From: Choristoneura fumiferana
Lineage: Eukaryota > Arthropoda > Insecta > Lepidoptera > Tortricidae
Direction of reading: 5' to 3'
Length of the DNA stretch: 64,000 bases
NCBI RefSeq assembly: GCF_025370935.1
Contig: NC_133478.1
Coordinates: 15,293,280-15,357,279 of the forward strand
Part shown: positions 54,133 through 63,882 of the stretch, one piece after another
How positions within the stretch are numbered: the stretch's first letter is position 1
Layout of the letters: every line of letters begins with the position of its first letter
Notes under the pieces: generated by a model
What the model saw: only the letters and a program-made list of their open reading frames with translations
Told to the model about the DNA's origin: nothing
Databases searched by the model: none
Program-made: the position numbers and the translations under genes

Positions 54133-54519
54133 TTCATAGGTATTACCAGTATTACATATTATGTAAATATATATAGGTTTAGTTCCAGAGCAACGAAAGT
54201 ACTAAAAGAAATTTGCTAATAACCCTTCCCATAAAAAAAGAATCATCGGCCAATATAAAGTGGTTAGCCCTGAAATGATAATAAAGCTTAAAAGTGCATT
54301 AATTGCCTTTGTCACGCCAGCATCCTGTCGTGTGTCCAATTAAGCCCAATAAGCGCTTCATTAAGCTTTGAGGCACAACTAAAATGTCATTTAACTCACT
54401 AAAACTGACTACCTTTAATTAGCGGAGACGATACTTTAATGGGAATAGTTAAGACAGCCATGTTCTTGGATACGGTAAAAACTTGTATTACAAGTACCTA
54501 TTAAAAAAAAAATGCTTCC

Positions 54520-54652
54520 AAATAAAAAACCTCATTCAAATCGGTCCACCCGTTTAAAAGCTACGGTGCCACAGACAGACAGACACACAGATACACAGAC
54601 AAACATAGCGGTCAAACTTATAACACCCCTCTTTTTACGTCGGGGGTTAAAA
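54520..54652 (+). repeat. Rep3 copy, 3' half
   Basis: CATTCAAATCGGTCCACCCG, TTTAAAAGCTACGGTGCCAC, AGACAGACAGACACACAG, CGGTCAAACTTATAACACCC, CTCTTTTTACGTCGGGGG. Confidence 0.7.
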
Positions 54653-54744
54653 AGGTAAATATAGCATTTTTTGTTTGCTCGGATGACCAATAAAATAAAA
54701 AAGGAGCTTCAGAAATCGCTTGTATTTTATTCTTAATCTTCTGA

Positions 54745-55140
54745 TCGTCACCATCGTCAAATCCTGCCTAAATTTGTCCCACTGGTGGGATTGTAACGGC
54801 TTAAAACTTCGCGTCCACTACATCGGAATCGGAGCGTACGGAGCGGACGGATTTGTTGCTTTGTATGGATTTCTATGGTACTGCGTGCACTAGGTCGGTA
54901 TTTCTTATATATAATACAAAACAACAAATCCGTACGGTGCGTACCTTCGCTCCGAATTCGATGCAGTGGACGCGCAACTTAAGTCGCATTTCTCGCGCGT
55001 ACCATACGGTTCACACACACCATTGCACTGCTATGGAGGTGTATGCAGGTTACCCACCTCGCGATATTTTCCTTTACCGAAAAACTGATGCTAAATTTTA
55101 AATATGGTTTTGCACATACATTCCGAAAAGATCAGAGAAT
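54745..55140 (-). mobile_element. SINE-A, degenerate copy split by a MITE
   Basis: 54745-54800 has the tail side (CCTGCCTAAATTTGTCCCAC, TGGTGGG); 54983-55140 has CACACACACCATTGCACTGC, GTATGCAGGTTACCCACC, TCGCGATATTTTCCTTTACC. The inserted element occupies 54801-54982. Confidence 0.6.
54801..54982. mobile_element. MITE with TTAA ends inserted in SINE-A
   Basis: Inverted arms of about 65 bp: GCGTCCACTACATCGGAATC, GGAGCG...GGACGGATTTGTTG against CAACAAATCCGTACGG... CGCTCCGAATTCGATGCAGT, GGACGC. TTAA stands at both outer ends (54801-54804; 54979-54982), suggesting a TTAA target, though the terminal bases align imperfectly. Confidence 0.65.
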
Positions 55141-55221
55141 AATATTATGCTTCAGAGATCATTAGGTAGGTCTAACCCGATTGGCTACCACTAGGATGCT
55201 AACAGCTACGCTGTAAGCAGC

Positions 55222-55530
55222 ATAGGGTAGAAGTATCGTTTGTGGCCATTGCACCGTTTATGGCCATTTATTGTTTAAATATACGTTTTAAATAAATTTG
55301 TGTTAATAAAACATTACAAATTTAATTCGTTTCAGTATACACTTTTGAAACCTCACTAAACTAACGAAAGTCCTGGAAAAGATCGCTCTTAAGCGATAAC
55401 ACCGCCTATTGCTTACCTTGTAATTTTCTCTCTGTGTAACTGTTTTCTATATCGCTTACTATTTCTGGTGTACAATAAAGTGTCATTGTATACGGTGCTA
55501 AGGTGGCCAAAAACGGTACTTCTACCCTAT
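55222..55530. mobile_element. MITE with TA-flanked GGGTAGAAGTA ends
   Basis: ATAGGGTAGAAGTATCGTTT, GTGGCCA on the left and TGGCCAAAAACGGTACTTCT, ACCCTAT on the right. TA on both sides fits a Tc1/mariner-type target. It encloses a plus-strand T3 LINE end (55375-55497). Confidence 0.7.
55375..55497 (+). mobile_element. LINE 3' end, tail type T3
   Basis: GGAAAAGATCGCTCTTAAGC, GATAACACCGCCTATTGCTT, ACCTTGTAATTTTCTCTCTG, TGGTGTACAATAAAGTGTCA, TTGTAT. AATAAA precedes the end by about 14 bases. Confidence 0.7.
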
Positions 55531-55989
55531 CTTGTTTATCTAGTAAAAAACCATACATTCGGAGTCCTACTCCACTTATAGAAAACCTGAAACCTTTGTC
55601 TAACCAACTTGGAATCACAACTGTTCCGCATCTTTCTGGCACAGGTAAGACAAGGATAGAAAGAGACGGCGGATGCGATCGCGAACGTCAGCGTGAGAGA
55701 CAACAGAGCCTGATCGGTAGTTTCAGTCTTTTCATTTCATTTCAAATCAAATCTTTTCTTTTTCAAAGATGTAGTCGAAACGCAAAACAAATACCTGCAG
55801 TTGGATGCAACTTCAGCTTTTCTCTTCCAATGAATGCTTCGGGTTTTTTTTTTAGTTCCACTTTATTTATTGTCCTTCCATGCCTTTGTAGTTTTACTTA
55901 AAGAAATGGACTTTAACGGAGACATAAATTTATGCAGTATCGAGAAGTCCGTGCAATTTGAAGAGCAACCTCAAAGTTGTGTTTCTTCA

Positions 55990-56195
55990 CGACAAAAAAG
56001 AGGTGTGTTATAATTACTTTGACAAAACTTTTGTTTGTCTGTGGCATTAAAGCTCTGAAATGGAAGGACCGATTTTGATGCGGTTTTTTTAAGTGAAAGC
56101 GAGTTTCGTGGCGTTGTTGCTTAGCTATGTTTGATAAAAATCGGTTCAGTCGTTATTGAGATATTGAACATTGAAATGACAATGTCATAATATTT
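55990..56195 (-). repeat. Rep3 copy, antisense
   Basis: ACAAAAAAGAGGTGTGTTAT, AATTACTTTGACAAAACTT, GTTTGTCTGTGGCATTAAAG, GACCGATTTTGATGCGG, ATTGAGATATTGAACATTG. Confidence 0.6.
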
Positions 56196-56199
56196 GAAG

Positions 56200-57085
56200 T
56201 TAACGGAAAGTTACAAAGTTCAAACTTTCAAAGTGTTTTGTCGTTCAGAAACAAAGAAAAATGAACATTAGGTACTCGTGGCATTTTTTGTACATAAAAC
56301 TGACCGTGATTGATGACATCTACAGTATCGTTAAGTTCAGATGAGGCCAAAGGTGTATCTCACTGGTTCAGTAACAGCCTATTCACTCTAGCCTTGAAGA
56401 GCCCTAGATTGTATTTATTCGGAAATACAGACAACGGGAGCGAATTCCATTCCTTAGCAATTCGCATTACAAGTGTAACAACAAAAATTGTAGAATGAAG
56501 AAACGTAGAAATAAATTATCGCGAATCAATCGCGTAAGCTTAGGAACTTTTTTTTACAGCCTTAAGGGATAACAAACTTGAATATTTGTATGTTGTAAAG
56601 GGGAAAATAACTTTGCTACACGCCGGTAGATGGCAGTGTACGCCTTTTGTGTCAGGGTAACGGCATGTCGCCTTGAATTCTATAAAAGGTATTGTAAATG
56701 AACACAGTTACTTTGCTCACCCGCGACATTAGGTATTTTATGCAAAAAATGTGTAAAAATGTGTATTCGTGTAGTTCCTCCACTTTACTGTGAGAATACA
56801 CACAAACCCATCACCACACATCACCACACCGCACTGACGCATTTTGAATTCAACCAAAGCTCGTCTTCAGAGCAACCCAACCGTTCACGAAAACTACCAG
56901 ATGTGTGACTAACAAACCAAAAAAAACGTTTTAATTTGTCACTGTAACTCCCCAAGTACCCACTTTATTTTTCTCAAACAAACTACCCACAAAAATTAAT
57001 AAACTTTAATCATCACATAAAACTTGATACCTGGAATTTTTGTTTAACAAAAATGTGTGTTTATATTCATGAATTGTTGTTAGGT
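56200..57085. other. Intergenic, no gene recognised
   Basis: No supported feature. Confidence 0.5.
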
Positions 57086-57089
57086 ATAC

Positions 57090-57170
57090 TCGATGTATGT
57101 ATGTAAACTCTTTATTGTAAAAAAGAAAAGAAACAAAACACAATTGACAAAAAGAAGAAGTAGTTTTATG
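57090..57170 (-). mobile_element. LINE 3' end, tail type T2
   Basis: Minus strand reads ...TTGTCAATTGTGTTTTGTTT, CTTTTCTTTTTTACAATAAA, GAGTTTACATACATACAT. AATAAA then (ACAT)n tail. Confidence 0.65.
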
Positions 57171-57637
57171 AAAATGCTTGACTTTCATTCAGAGACCAAT
57201 TCATGCTCGTAGATTATTCGATTATTATCATTTTAATTAAATGCTTGCACGAATTCCTATTCCTGAGAAAAAGTGTATTGACAAACAGACGAATAGAGAG
57301 ACGACAACGAAATGATTTTATAAGGGTTCCTTTCAAGACACAACCCTAAAAATATAGTTATCGCGACAAATCTTACTTACGCCAAAATAAACAACCTACG
57401 AACGCGAATTTTGTTTTCTAATGCCATGGCAACCCCGCATACAATTTGCCGACAAAATATAATGTAAAACTTAGGTGAATGACCTAGCTTTAAGTACAGT
57501 ACAGAGGGGGTTTATGAGTAACGGGACACAGTGGGCGGAATTTATGAGTGCCCTGATAATTAACACGGAATAAAAGTGGACACGAGCCTGCTAGAATAGG
57601 CTTAATGACCAAATAGTTCGAATGTATGATTGACTAG

Positions 57638-57872
57638 CCTGTTACCCACGACTCCGCCCGCGTATAATTCGTTTGTCGCTAATTCGTGGGAACTATACAA
57701 TTTCCCAGGATAAAAACTATCGTATGTCCTTCCCGGGAACTCAAACTATCTGTGCACCGAATTTCTGTGTAACGTGTTCTGTGTAACGGTTTTGAAGTTA
57801 TGAAGTACCTAACAAACAATCAAATAAACAAACAAACAGACTTACAAACTTTCGCTTTTATATTATTAGTGG
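57638..57872 (+). repeat. Rep1 copy, nearly full length
   Basis: ACTAGCCTGTTACCCACGAC, TCCGCCCGCG, CAATTTCCCAGGATAAAAAC, TCCTTCCCGGGAACTCAAAC, (AAAC) run, CTTTCGCTTTTATATTATTA, GTGGGA. Confidence 0.75.
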
Positions 57873-58033
57873 GATATTTCGTGTCACAATGGAAAAAAAT
57901 AATAGTTTGGTCTTCACGCGTTTAACGTCGCGTGCCGTCACGCCGTGCGACAATTTAAGCACGGCCCCCACTCTCGAACTTTGTTGCACTTCGTCTAATT
58001 TTTTTTTAATTGACAAAACCCCTAACCCTTAAG

Positions 58034-58107
58034 GGCTTATTACACTTGACTAAATTTAGGATCCTGAATGATTTAGGATACTAAATTTAGTCAAGTGTAA
58101 TAAGCCC
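58034..58107. mobile_element. Hairpin element GGGCTTATTACACTTGAC
   Basis: GGGCTTATTACACTTGACTA, AATTTAGGATCC pairs with GGATACTAAATTTAGTCAAG, TGTAATAAGCCC; arms of about 30 bp. A third copy of the end, AAGTGTAATAAGCCC, lies at 58261-58275 beyond a SINE-B body. Confidence 0.75.
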
Positions 58108-58111
58108 AGCC

Positions 58112-58255
58112 CAGCCCAGCGCTGGTCTTATTTGTCTGGTTTTTCTGTGCATCTAGATTTCAGTTTGTATTTTCGATATGGGTTTTACGGGATGACCGTA
58201 AAAATAACAAAAATTTGGAGTTGAAATAAAAAATACAAAAAGATTCCAAAACCCA
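58112..58255 (+). mobile_element. SINE-B body, headless copy
   Basis: CAGCGCTGGTCTTATTTGTC, TGGTTTTTCTGTGCATCTAG, TCAGTTTGTATTTTCGATAT, then GTAAAAATAACAAAAATTTG, GAGTTG..AAAAAGATTCC. It lies between two copies of the AAGTGTAATAAGCCC element end. Confidence 0.6.
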
Positions 58256-58299
58256 ATCTTAAGTGTAATAAGCCCTATCTATACTATCTAATATATTAG

Positions 58300-58372
58300 G
58301 TATTAAATATATTGACCCGGATAACTCACGTCTTAAATCGAGTTTAGCGTGACATGTTTCGGAAAACATGTC
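58300..58372 (-). repeat. Rep8 copy, antisense
   Basis: TATTGACCCGGATAACTCAC, GTCTTAAATCGAGTTTAGCG, TGACATGTTTCGG. Its outer edge coincides with the beginning of the tandem array. Confidence 0.6.
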
Positions 58373-59030
58373 GGAAAACGTGACCTGCACAACCTGTGAA
58401 GTAATTCAATGGTGCGTGAGAGGTTACCTGTCCGCACTAGGCCCGTTTTCGTTGGACACGTGTCTTTCTTTACTTCTTAAGTCATCGGAGTGTCTGCCAA
58501 ATCAGGTCAGCTTGACAGTAACTGATTTCCAACTAGGCAACGGACCCGATGAAGAAGCGTATAATCAACTTCTATACATCGGGGTTTTTTTTTAAACTCT
58601 GTAAGCGCGATGTAGAACACCAACATTGTTTAAGTTAGTGTCGAAATTTGGAACTAAAGCAAACTGATACTAAAACTGCTGGTTTAAAAAGATAGTGGCG
58701 CCGCTCGTCGCTGCAATGGTAATATTTTACTAGGGTTGAGATGCATTGTAAAGTGAGCGTTAAGCCATTGGAATGGAGTACCTACTGACTAAGCTATTTC
58801 AAATTACTTGTCTAGCGAGCGAGGATTTAAAAGGAAGCGGCTGTTCATTGATCTCTCGAACGCTGAACTAAATGATTTGTTTTTTTTGTAGCTCCATTAT
58901 ATATTTTTTGTGTATTTTTAATATAATCTAAAGAAGTAGTTATTTAATAACCTTAATTACATTTGAAATTTACCACGAGCTACGATGAAGGAAAATATCG
59001 TGACGGAACCTGAACAAACTGCGAAGCAAT

Positions 59031-59451
59031 GAGGGCTATCGTTTTTTGTCTCACTAGATGGCGCATTGTTGCGTGAGGTTTTTAAGTATGGCTTTCAAAG
59101 TCTATTATTACGGGCGTGAAAACAAAGTTTAGATTAAAATAATATTTAATACACCTTAAAACCGTACCATAAAAATATCGAGCATGCCACAGTGTTGCAT
59201 AGTCCCCGTTTTGTTCGGAAAAAAGGGAGGACAAAGGTTTCCGAAAGCCAAAACTGTCTCAAAACACAGACATTCATTGCCCCGGAACGCATATTTGCCA
59301 TAATTAATTTCACATGTTGCAAAATATTCACAAAATTATTCTAATTATAAATAAACCCGCGTAGCTCACCCAAAAACTATGAGATTTGACATTTCGGAGA
59401 CCTCACGCTACACTAGCGCCTCCAGTGGCGAATTCATTCGCGATAGCCCTC
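59031..59451. mobile_element. MITE inserted in array unit 1, 421 bp
   Basis: Ends GAGGGCTATCG and CGATAGCCCTC are perfect inverted repeats; next to them CACTAGATGGCGC / GCGCCTCCAGTGGCG also pair loosely. Units 2 and 3 keep the empty site GCGAAGCAATTCAAT, showing a 2-bp AT duplication. A 61-codon frame inside is not significant. Confidence 0.8.
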
Positions 59452-60203
59452 ATTCAATTCAATGGTGTGTGTGAAGTTCGCAATCCGCACTGGGCCCGCG
59501 TCAGCACTAGGACGTATAGGCTGGTATGGTGATGATAACTGACGACAACAAAAAAGTGGGTCTAATTTACCTCATAGTGGTGTGCCAATCGCACATCCTG
59601 TAATGGACGAATCCAAGCAGAATAGTGACGAAAGGCTGGTTGGTTTTTCATTGAGGTTCGTTTTGAGTCTCTGACAATTTGCTTGACACGTTGTCTTTAC
59701 TTCCTGTAGAAGTCATCGGAGCGTCTGCCAAATTAGGTCAGCTGGACAGTAACTGATTTCCAACTAGGCAACGGACCCGTTAAAGAAGCGTAATCAAGTT
59801 CTATATATAGGGAATTTTTAAAAAACTCTGTAAGCGCGATGTAGAACAGCAAAGTTGTTTTAGTTAGTGGCGAAATTTAGAACTAAAGCAAACTGATACT
59901 AAAGCTGCTGGTTTAATAAGATAGTGGCGCCGCTCTCCGCTGCAATAGTAATGTTTTACTAGGGTTGAGATGCAATATGAAGTGAGCGTTAAAGCGTTGG
60001 AATAGAGTAGTATTTCAAATAACTTGTTTAGCGAGCAAGGATTAAAAGGCAGCGGCTGTTCATTGATCTCTCGAACGCTGAACTAAATGATTGCTAAGAT
60101 TTTTTACATTTAGGTTTTTGTTATTTTTTTGTAGCTCCATTATATATTTTTTTCGTGTGTATTATTAAGATAACTACGAAACAAGTAGTTATCTAATTAA
60201 CCT

Positions 60204-60397
60204 TAATTACATTTGAAATTTACCACGAGCCTGTGAAGGAAAATATTGTGAGGAACCTGCACAAAACTGCGAAGCAATTCAATGGTGCGTGTGAAGTTCC
60301 CAATCCGCACTGGCCCGCGTGGCACTATGGCCCAAGCCCTCTTGTTCTGAGAGGAGACTGTGCCCAGCATGGGACGTATATAGGCTGGGATGATTAA
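60204..60397 (+). repeat. SINE-A 3' tail in array unit 2, first
   Basis: ACATTTGAAATTTACCACGA, GAAGGAAAATATTGTGAGGA, CTGGCCCGCGTGG, CATGGGACGTATATAGGCTG, GGATGAT. Headless. Confidence 0.7.
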
Positions 60398-60433
60398 TTA
60401 ATGTTATCTAAAAAAGTAGTTATTTAATAAACT

Positions 60434-60622
60434 TAATTACATTTGAAATTTACCACGAGCCACGAAGAAAAATATTGTGACGGAACCTGCACAAAACTGC
60501 GAAGCAATTCAATTCAATGGTGTGTGTGAAGTTCACAATCCGCACTGGGCCCGCGTCAGCACAACGGCCCAAGCCCTCTCATTTAGTGAGGAGCCTGTGC
60601 CCACCACTAGGACGGCTGGTAT
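60434..60622 (+). repeat. SINE-A 3' tail in array unit 2, duplicate
   Basis: Second, 231 bp further on: the AAGTAGTTAT...AATTACATTTG lead-in is repeated with it (60183 and 60414), so the duplication included flanking array sequence and was not a new SINE insertion. Confidence 0.7.
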
Positions 60623-61330
60623 GATGATGATAACTGACGAACAAAAAAAGTGGGTCTAATTTGCCTCATAGTGGTGTTGCCAATCGCACATCCTGTAAAT
60701 GGGACGATCCAAGTAGAATAGTGACGAAAAGGCTGGTTGGTTTTTCAATGAGGTTCGTTTTGAGTCTTTGACATTTGTTTGACATGTGTATTTTACTTCC
60801 TGTAAAGTCATCGGAGTGTCTGCCAAATTAAGTCAGCTGGACAGTAACTGATCCGACGAGGCAACGGACCCGACTAATAAGTGTAATCGAGTTGTATATA
60901 TCGGGAATTTTTTTAAAACTCTGTAAGCGCGATGTAGAACAGCAAAGTTGTTTTAGTTAGTGGCAAAATTTGGAACTAAAGCAAACTGATACTAAAACTG
61001 CTGGTTTTAAAAGATAGTGGCGCCGCACTCCGCTGCAATGGTAATGATGTACAAGGGTTGCAATGCAATGTGAAGTGAGCGTTAAGCCATTGAATAGAGT
61101 AGCTATTTTGAAATTATTTAGTAGCGAGGTTAAAGGTAGGGTGTTGAGTTGATCTCTCGATCGTTGAACTAATGATCGGTAAAAAAAAAAGTTAATTTTG
61201 ATTTTTTTGTAGCTCTTTTATTTTCTCTTGTATTATTATTTTTTAAGATTTATTGAATACATTAGTTGTAGCTTCATTTACTACATACCTAATAATATTT
61301 AATAACATAACTGTCCGGGAACAATGTAGT

Positions 61331-61430
61331 NNNNNNNNNNNNNNNNNNNNNNNNNNNNNNNNNNNNNNNNNNNNNNNNNNNNNNNNNNNNNNNNNNNNNN
61401 NNNNNNNNNNNNNNNNNNNNNNNNNNNNNN
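61331..61430. other. Assembly gap of 100 N
   Basis: A round 100-base placeholder run; true length unknown. It lies about 100 bases past the last recognisable array sequence. Confidence 0.98.
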
Positions 61431-61914
61431 GCCGCTCACACTGAAAAGTAGTCGAATAAAATGGTACACCAATGGTACAATATTAGTGATTGATCCTGAT
61501 AAACACCGAATAAAATGATATACGTCTTAACGCATAATAGTCAGTGATCTATTTCGACTAAGTTACTATTTCTTAAATATCTTTTCTTTTGACACATTTC
61601 TCGTGTATCACAGTAACATATTGAGATGTAATGAAAAATTAAGTTTACATAAAGCTAACTACCAAGTCTCTATGTTTATCATACAAGTCACAATTAAGCA
61701 AAACATGTTTTTGATTTTTCCTGAAAAATTTGGTTTTTGCAGTTATCTTTTTGTTCCCCGGGGCCGGCGATATCTGTAGATACTATGTAGCTTCAGGCGT
61801 TACTTTGCGGACGGCCATGTAAGTAAAATGGAAAATGGACATACTTGATTTACTTTTCCGCGAAGTAGTGCGGTGAAGCTAATACAAATAACCATGCCTG
61901 CGTTACAGCGGGGA

Positions 61915-62012
61915 AAACGAGCAGACGTGTCACCTGATAGAAAGCAATCGCCACCGCCCATGGACACTGTCGAAACGAGGGATGTCATAGGTGCGTTGCC
62001 GGCCCTTTGAGA
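61915..62012 (+). repeat. Rep2 fragment inside the right arm
   Basis: Partner of the fragment at 1356-1452, with several substitutions and single-base losses between the two (for example CGTGTCAC against CGGGTCAC). Confidence 0.6.
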
Positions 62013-62208
62013 GACTGATATGATAAGCTTGATTGTGTGTACTAAAAAAACTCAAAAGTAACCAAACCCTCAACAAAAACTACTATAAGTACCGCAAATA
62101 CTAATAGTTCTCCGAGGAATTGTACAGTTAACTAAAAGTGATTCAGCAAAAAAAGCTTCTAATAAAAACGAAATTACTAGCAAAAACTTCTTTTAATATC
62201 CTCCTTAG

Positions 62209-62394
62209 CGTGGCATTTGCTGGTCACACTACACGAGCTAATCTTGGCTGTTACAATGTCGTGCCATTTTGATTTTACAACCCCATTTATGCTTACGTCC
62301 ATTAATAACAGTGACCTGCGCAATAATGACTTCTCATTTATGTATACAGTATACAACTACGGTAATAAATCCTTGAATTACGCTGTTATGGACT
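62209..62394 (+). CDS. Candidate internal exon, unrecognised protein (right arm)
   Basis: A 186-bp open segment sits between a pyrimidine-rich acceptor (ATATCCTCCTTAG, AG at 62207-62208) and a consensus donor GTAAGT at 62395. It enters a codon at position 2 and leaves after position 1, with 61 full codons reading WHLLVTLHELILAV and ending YNYGNKSLNYAVMD. The first third is hydrophobic and the rest polar and Asn-rich, so it could be part of a membrane or secreted protein. I do not recognise the family. An identical exon is present in the left arm. Without neighbouring exons this remains a prediction. Confidence 0.3.
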
Positions 62395-63427
62395 GTAAGT
62401 AACTCGAATATCGACGTTTAGGTGCGCTTCTTTTACTCGGTTCTCAAGTTTAACATACGACACACTTACTATAGATTTAAATTCAAATCATCTTGTGGTT
62501 CAATGAACTTCAAATGGCTTCTCATTGGCTGAACGAATGAAAATTAAATGTTCTCTTTTTAAACCAAACCGAACCGGTTAGGACCACAGCCTTGAGTAAA
62601 TTCAGTTATATTTAAATGAGACTTAACTTTTTAAATTATGCATGTCAGTGTGAAACCAACTTAAAGTTAATACTTTTTAAGGACTCGTCACACTTTCCGA
62701 CATTCGCAACATTTATAGCAACACATCATACACATTTAAACTAAGTTAAAAACTGCGAGAACTAAAACAGAACACAGTATCTGTTTAAAAATCTTTCTAA
62801 ATTCCTATATAAGAATTTACTCGTGTAATCAAAAGCTGAAGACAAGTATAGACACCTATAAATTTCACCGCAATTCATTGCAAAAAGCTTTAAAAGGTAA
62901 ATTTCTCAAAATAATAAATTTGTGCACTGAAGAAAATAGAGCTTATTTTAAACAACACTGAAATAAGCGAGACTTGTAAGGTTATCAAATAAATACTGTT
63001 TCCTTTCTGTTTTGTTATTAATTAATTAATACGGTTTTTATTTAATTTAAATGTGTATTTTGTTGTAGTTAAAAAACTACTATTAATGGCTCCCTTCAAT
63101 CTATATCATAAAACATGATTTTATTGTCATAATTAGGTATTCGACCTGTTTGATTTCCGGTTAAGCCAGAAATAAAACGGTTTAAAATAATTCACTTTCA
63201 TTTTCACCGCTCGTATTGCCCCAAACATTTTATGCTGTGTAGGACCGATTTAAAATTGTATGAGCATTCCAAACCCAATTACCGAAAAACTGTTGGCGGC
63301 CCGCGTGCCGGAATAACGGCATTATTCATTGAACGTCAAAATTCTCCTGCCATTTTAATATTGCAGAGCTTTGACTGTCGTAAGAACAGCGGAAGCTTTT
63401 GATTAAAAAAACGTCTTTCATTTTTTT

Positions 63428-63540
63428 AGGTGGCGGGACGACTGGGACGCATTCAGAAACGACTGGCAAAACCTAGCTGCCGGCAAAGTTGGCAATCCGA
63501 GGGAGAGGCCTTGTCCAGCAGTGGGACATAGAAAATGGCT
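63428..63540 (+). pseudogene. RTE-type LINE tail, 3'-most coding shred
   Basis: GGGACGACTGGGACGCATTC, then AACGACTGGCAAAACCTAG, GGAGAGGCCTTGTCCAGCAG, TGGGACATAGAAAATGGCT; reads RRDDWDAFRNDWQNLA, the end of an RTE-type polyprotein of a different subfamily from 4750-5061. Confidence 0.55.
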
Positions 63541-63789
63541 AATATTTTTTTTTTATTGGTTCTGATCTTCTGATAATACTCTAACCATTATGTATTATCT
63601 GTGCATGGTGCATAAGTATACGAAACGATGTTTGAAAACTTTCACGATTATTGAACATTTCTAAACCGATTTACTTTATACTATTATTGCATTGTAACTA
63701 TAAGTAGGTTCCTAACCGAATACATTTTTTTTGCGAATACTGAATACTGTTTAAAAAAATGTTGAGTTTGTTGCCGTGTTCTTTTAAGC

Positions 63790-63882
63790 AGAAGTTTTTT
63801 CGAACGGTGTTAGATTTTATTGACATTCATAAGCGCATGTGATGGCATAAATTTAATAAATACTAACTTTGCCAAATTTTAC
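63790..63882 (+). mobile_element. LINE 3' end, T1, decayed
   Basis: TTCGAACGGTGTTAGATTTT, ATTGACATTCATAAGCGC, ATGTGATGGCATAAATTTAA, TAAATACTAACTTTG. Confidence 0.5.

Larger units (their letters stand above)
58375..61230 (+). repeat. Tandem array of about three degenerate units next to the gap
   Basis: Anchor words AACTCTGTAAGCGCGATGTA start at 58595, 59823 and 60917. Each unit contains AGTCATCGGAG, CAACTAGGCAACGGACCCG (altered in the third), CTGATACTAAAACTGCTGG, GATAGTGGCGCCGC, GATCTCTCGAACGCTGAACT and a SINE-A 3' tail. After subtracting a 421-bp insert in unit 1 and a 231-bp internal duplication in unit 2, the basic unit is about 0.8-0.86 kb. Confidence 0.8.
61769..63358. repeat. Right arm of the ~1.6 kb long inverted repeat
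   Basis: Reverse complement of 1-1597. It lies 339 bases to the right of the N gap. Since the gap shows that this join was made by scaffolding, the arm may be a true inverted duplication or the other haplotype of the left end placed in the wrong orientation. Confidence 0.9.

Noticed and set aside
55406..55642. 78-codon minus-strand frame that looks protein-like
   Set aside because: About half of it is the antisense of a T3 LINE 3' end and of the MITE terminal repeat, so the apparent protein is not a gene.
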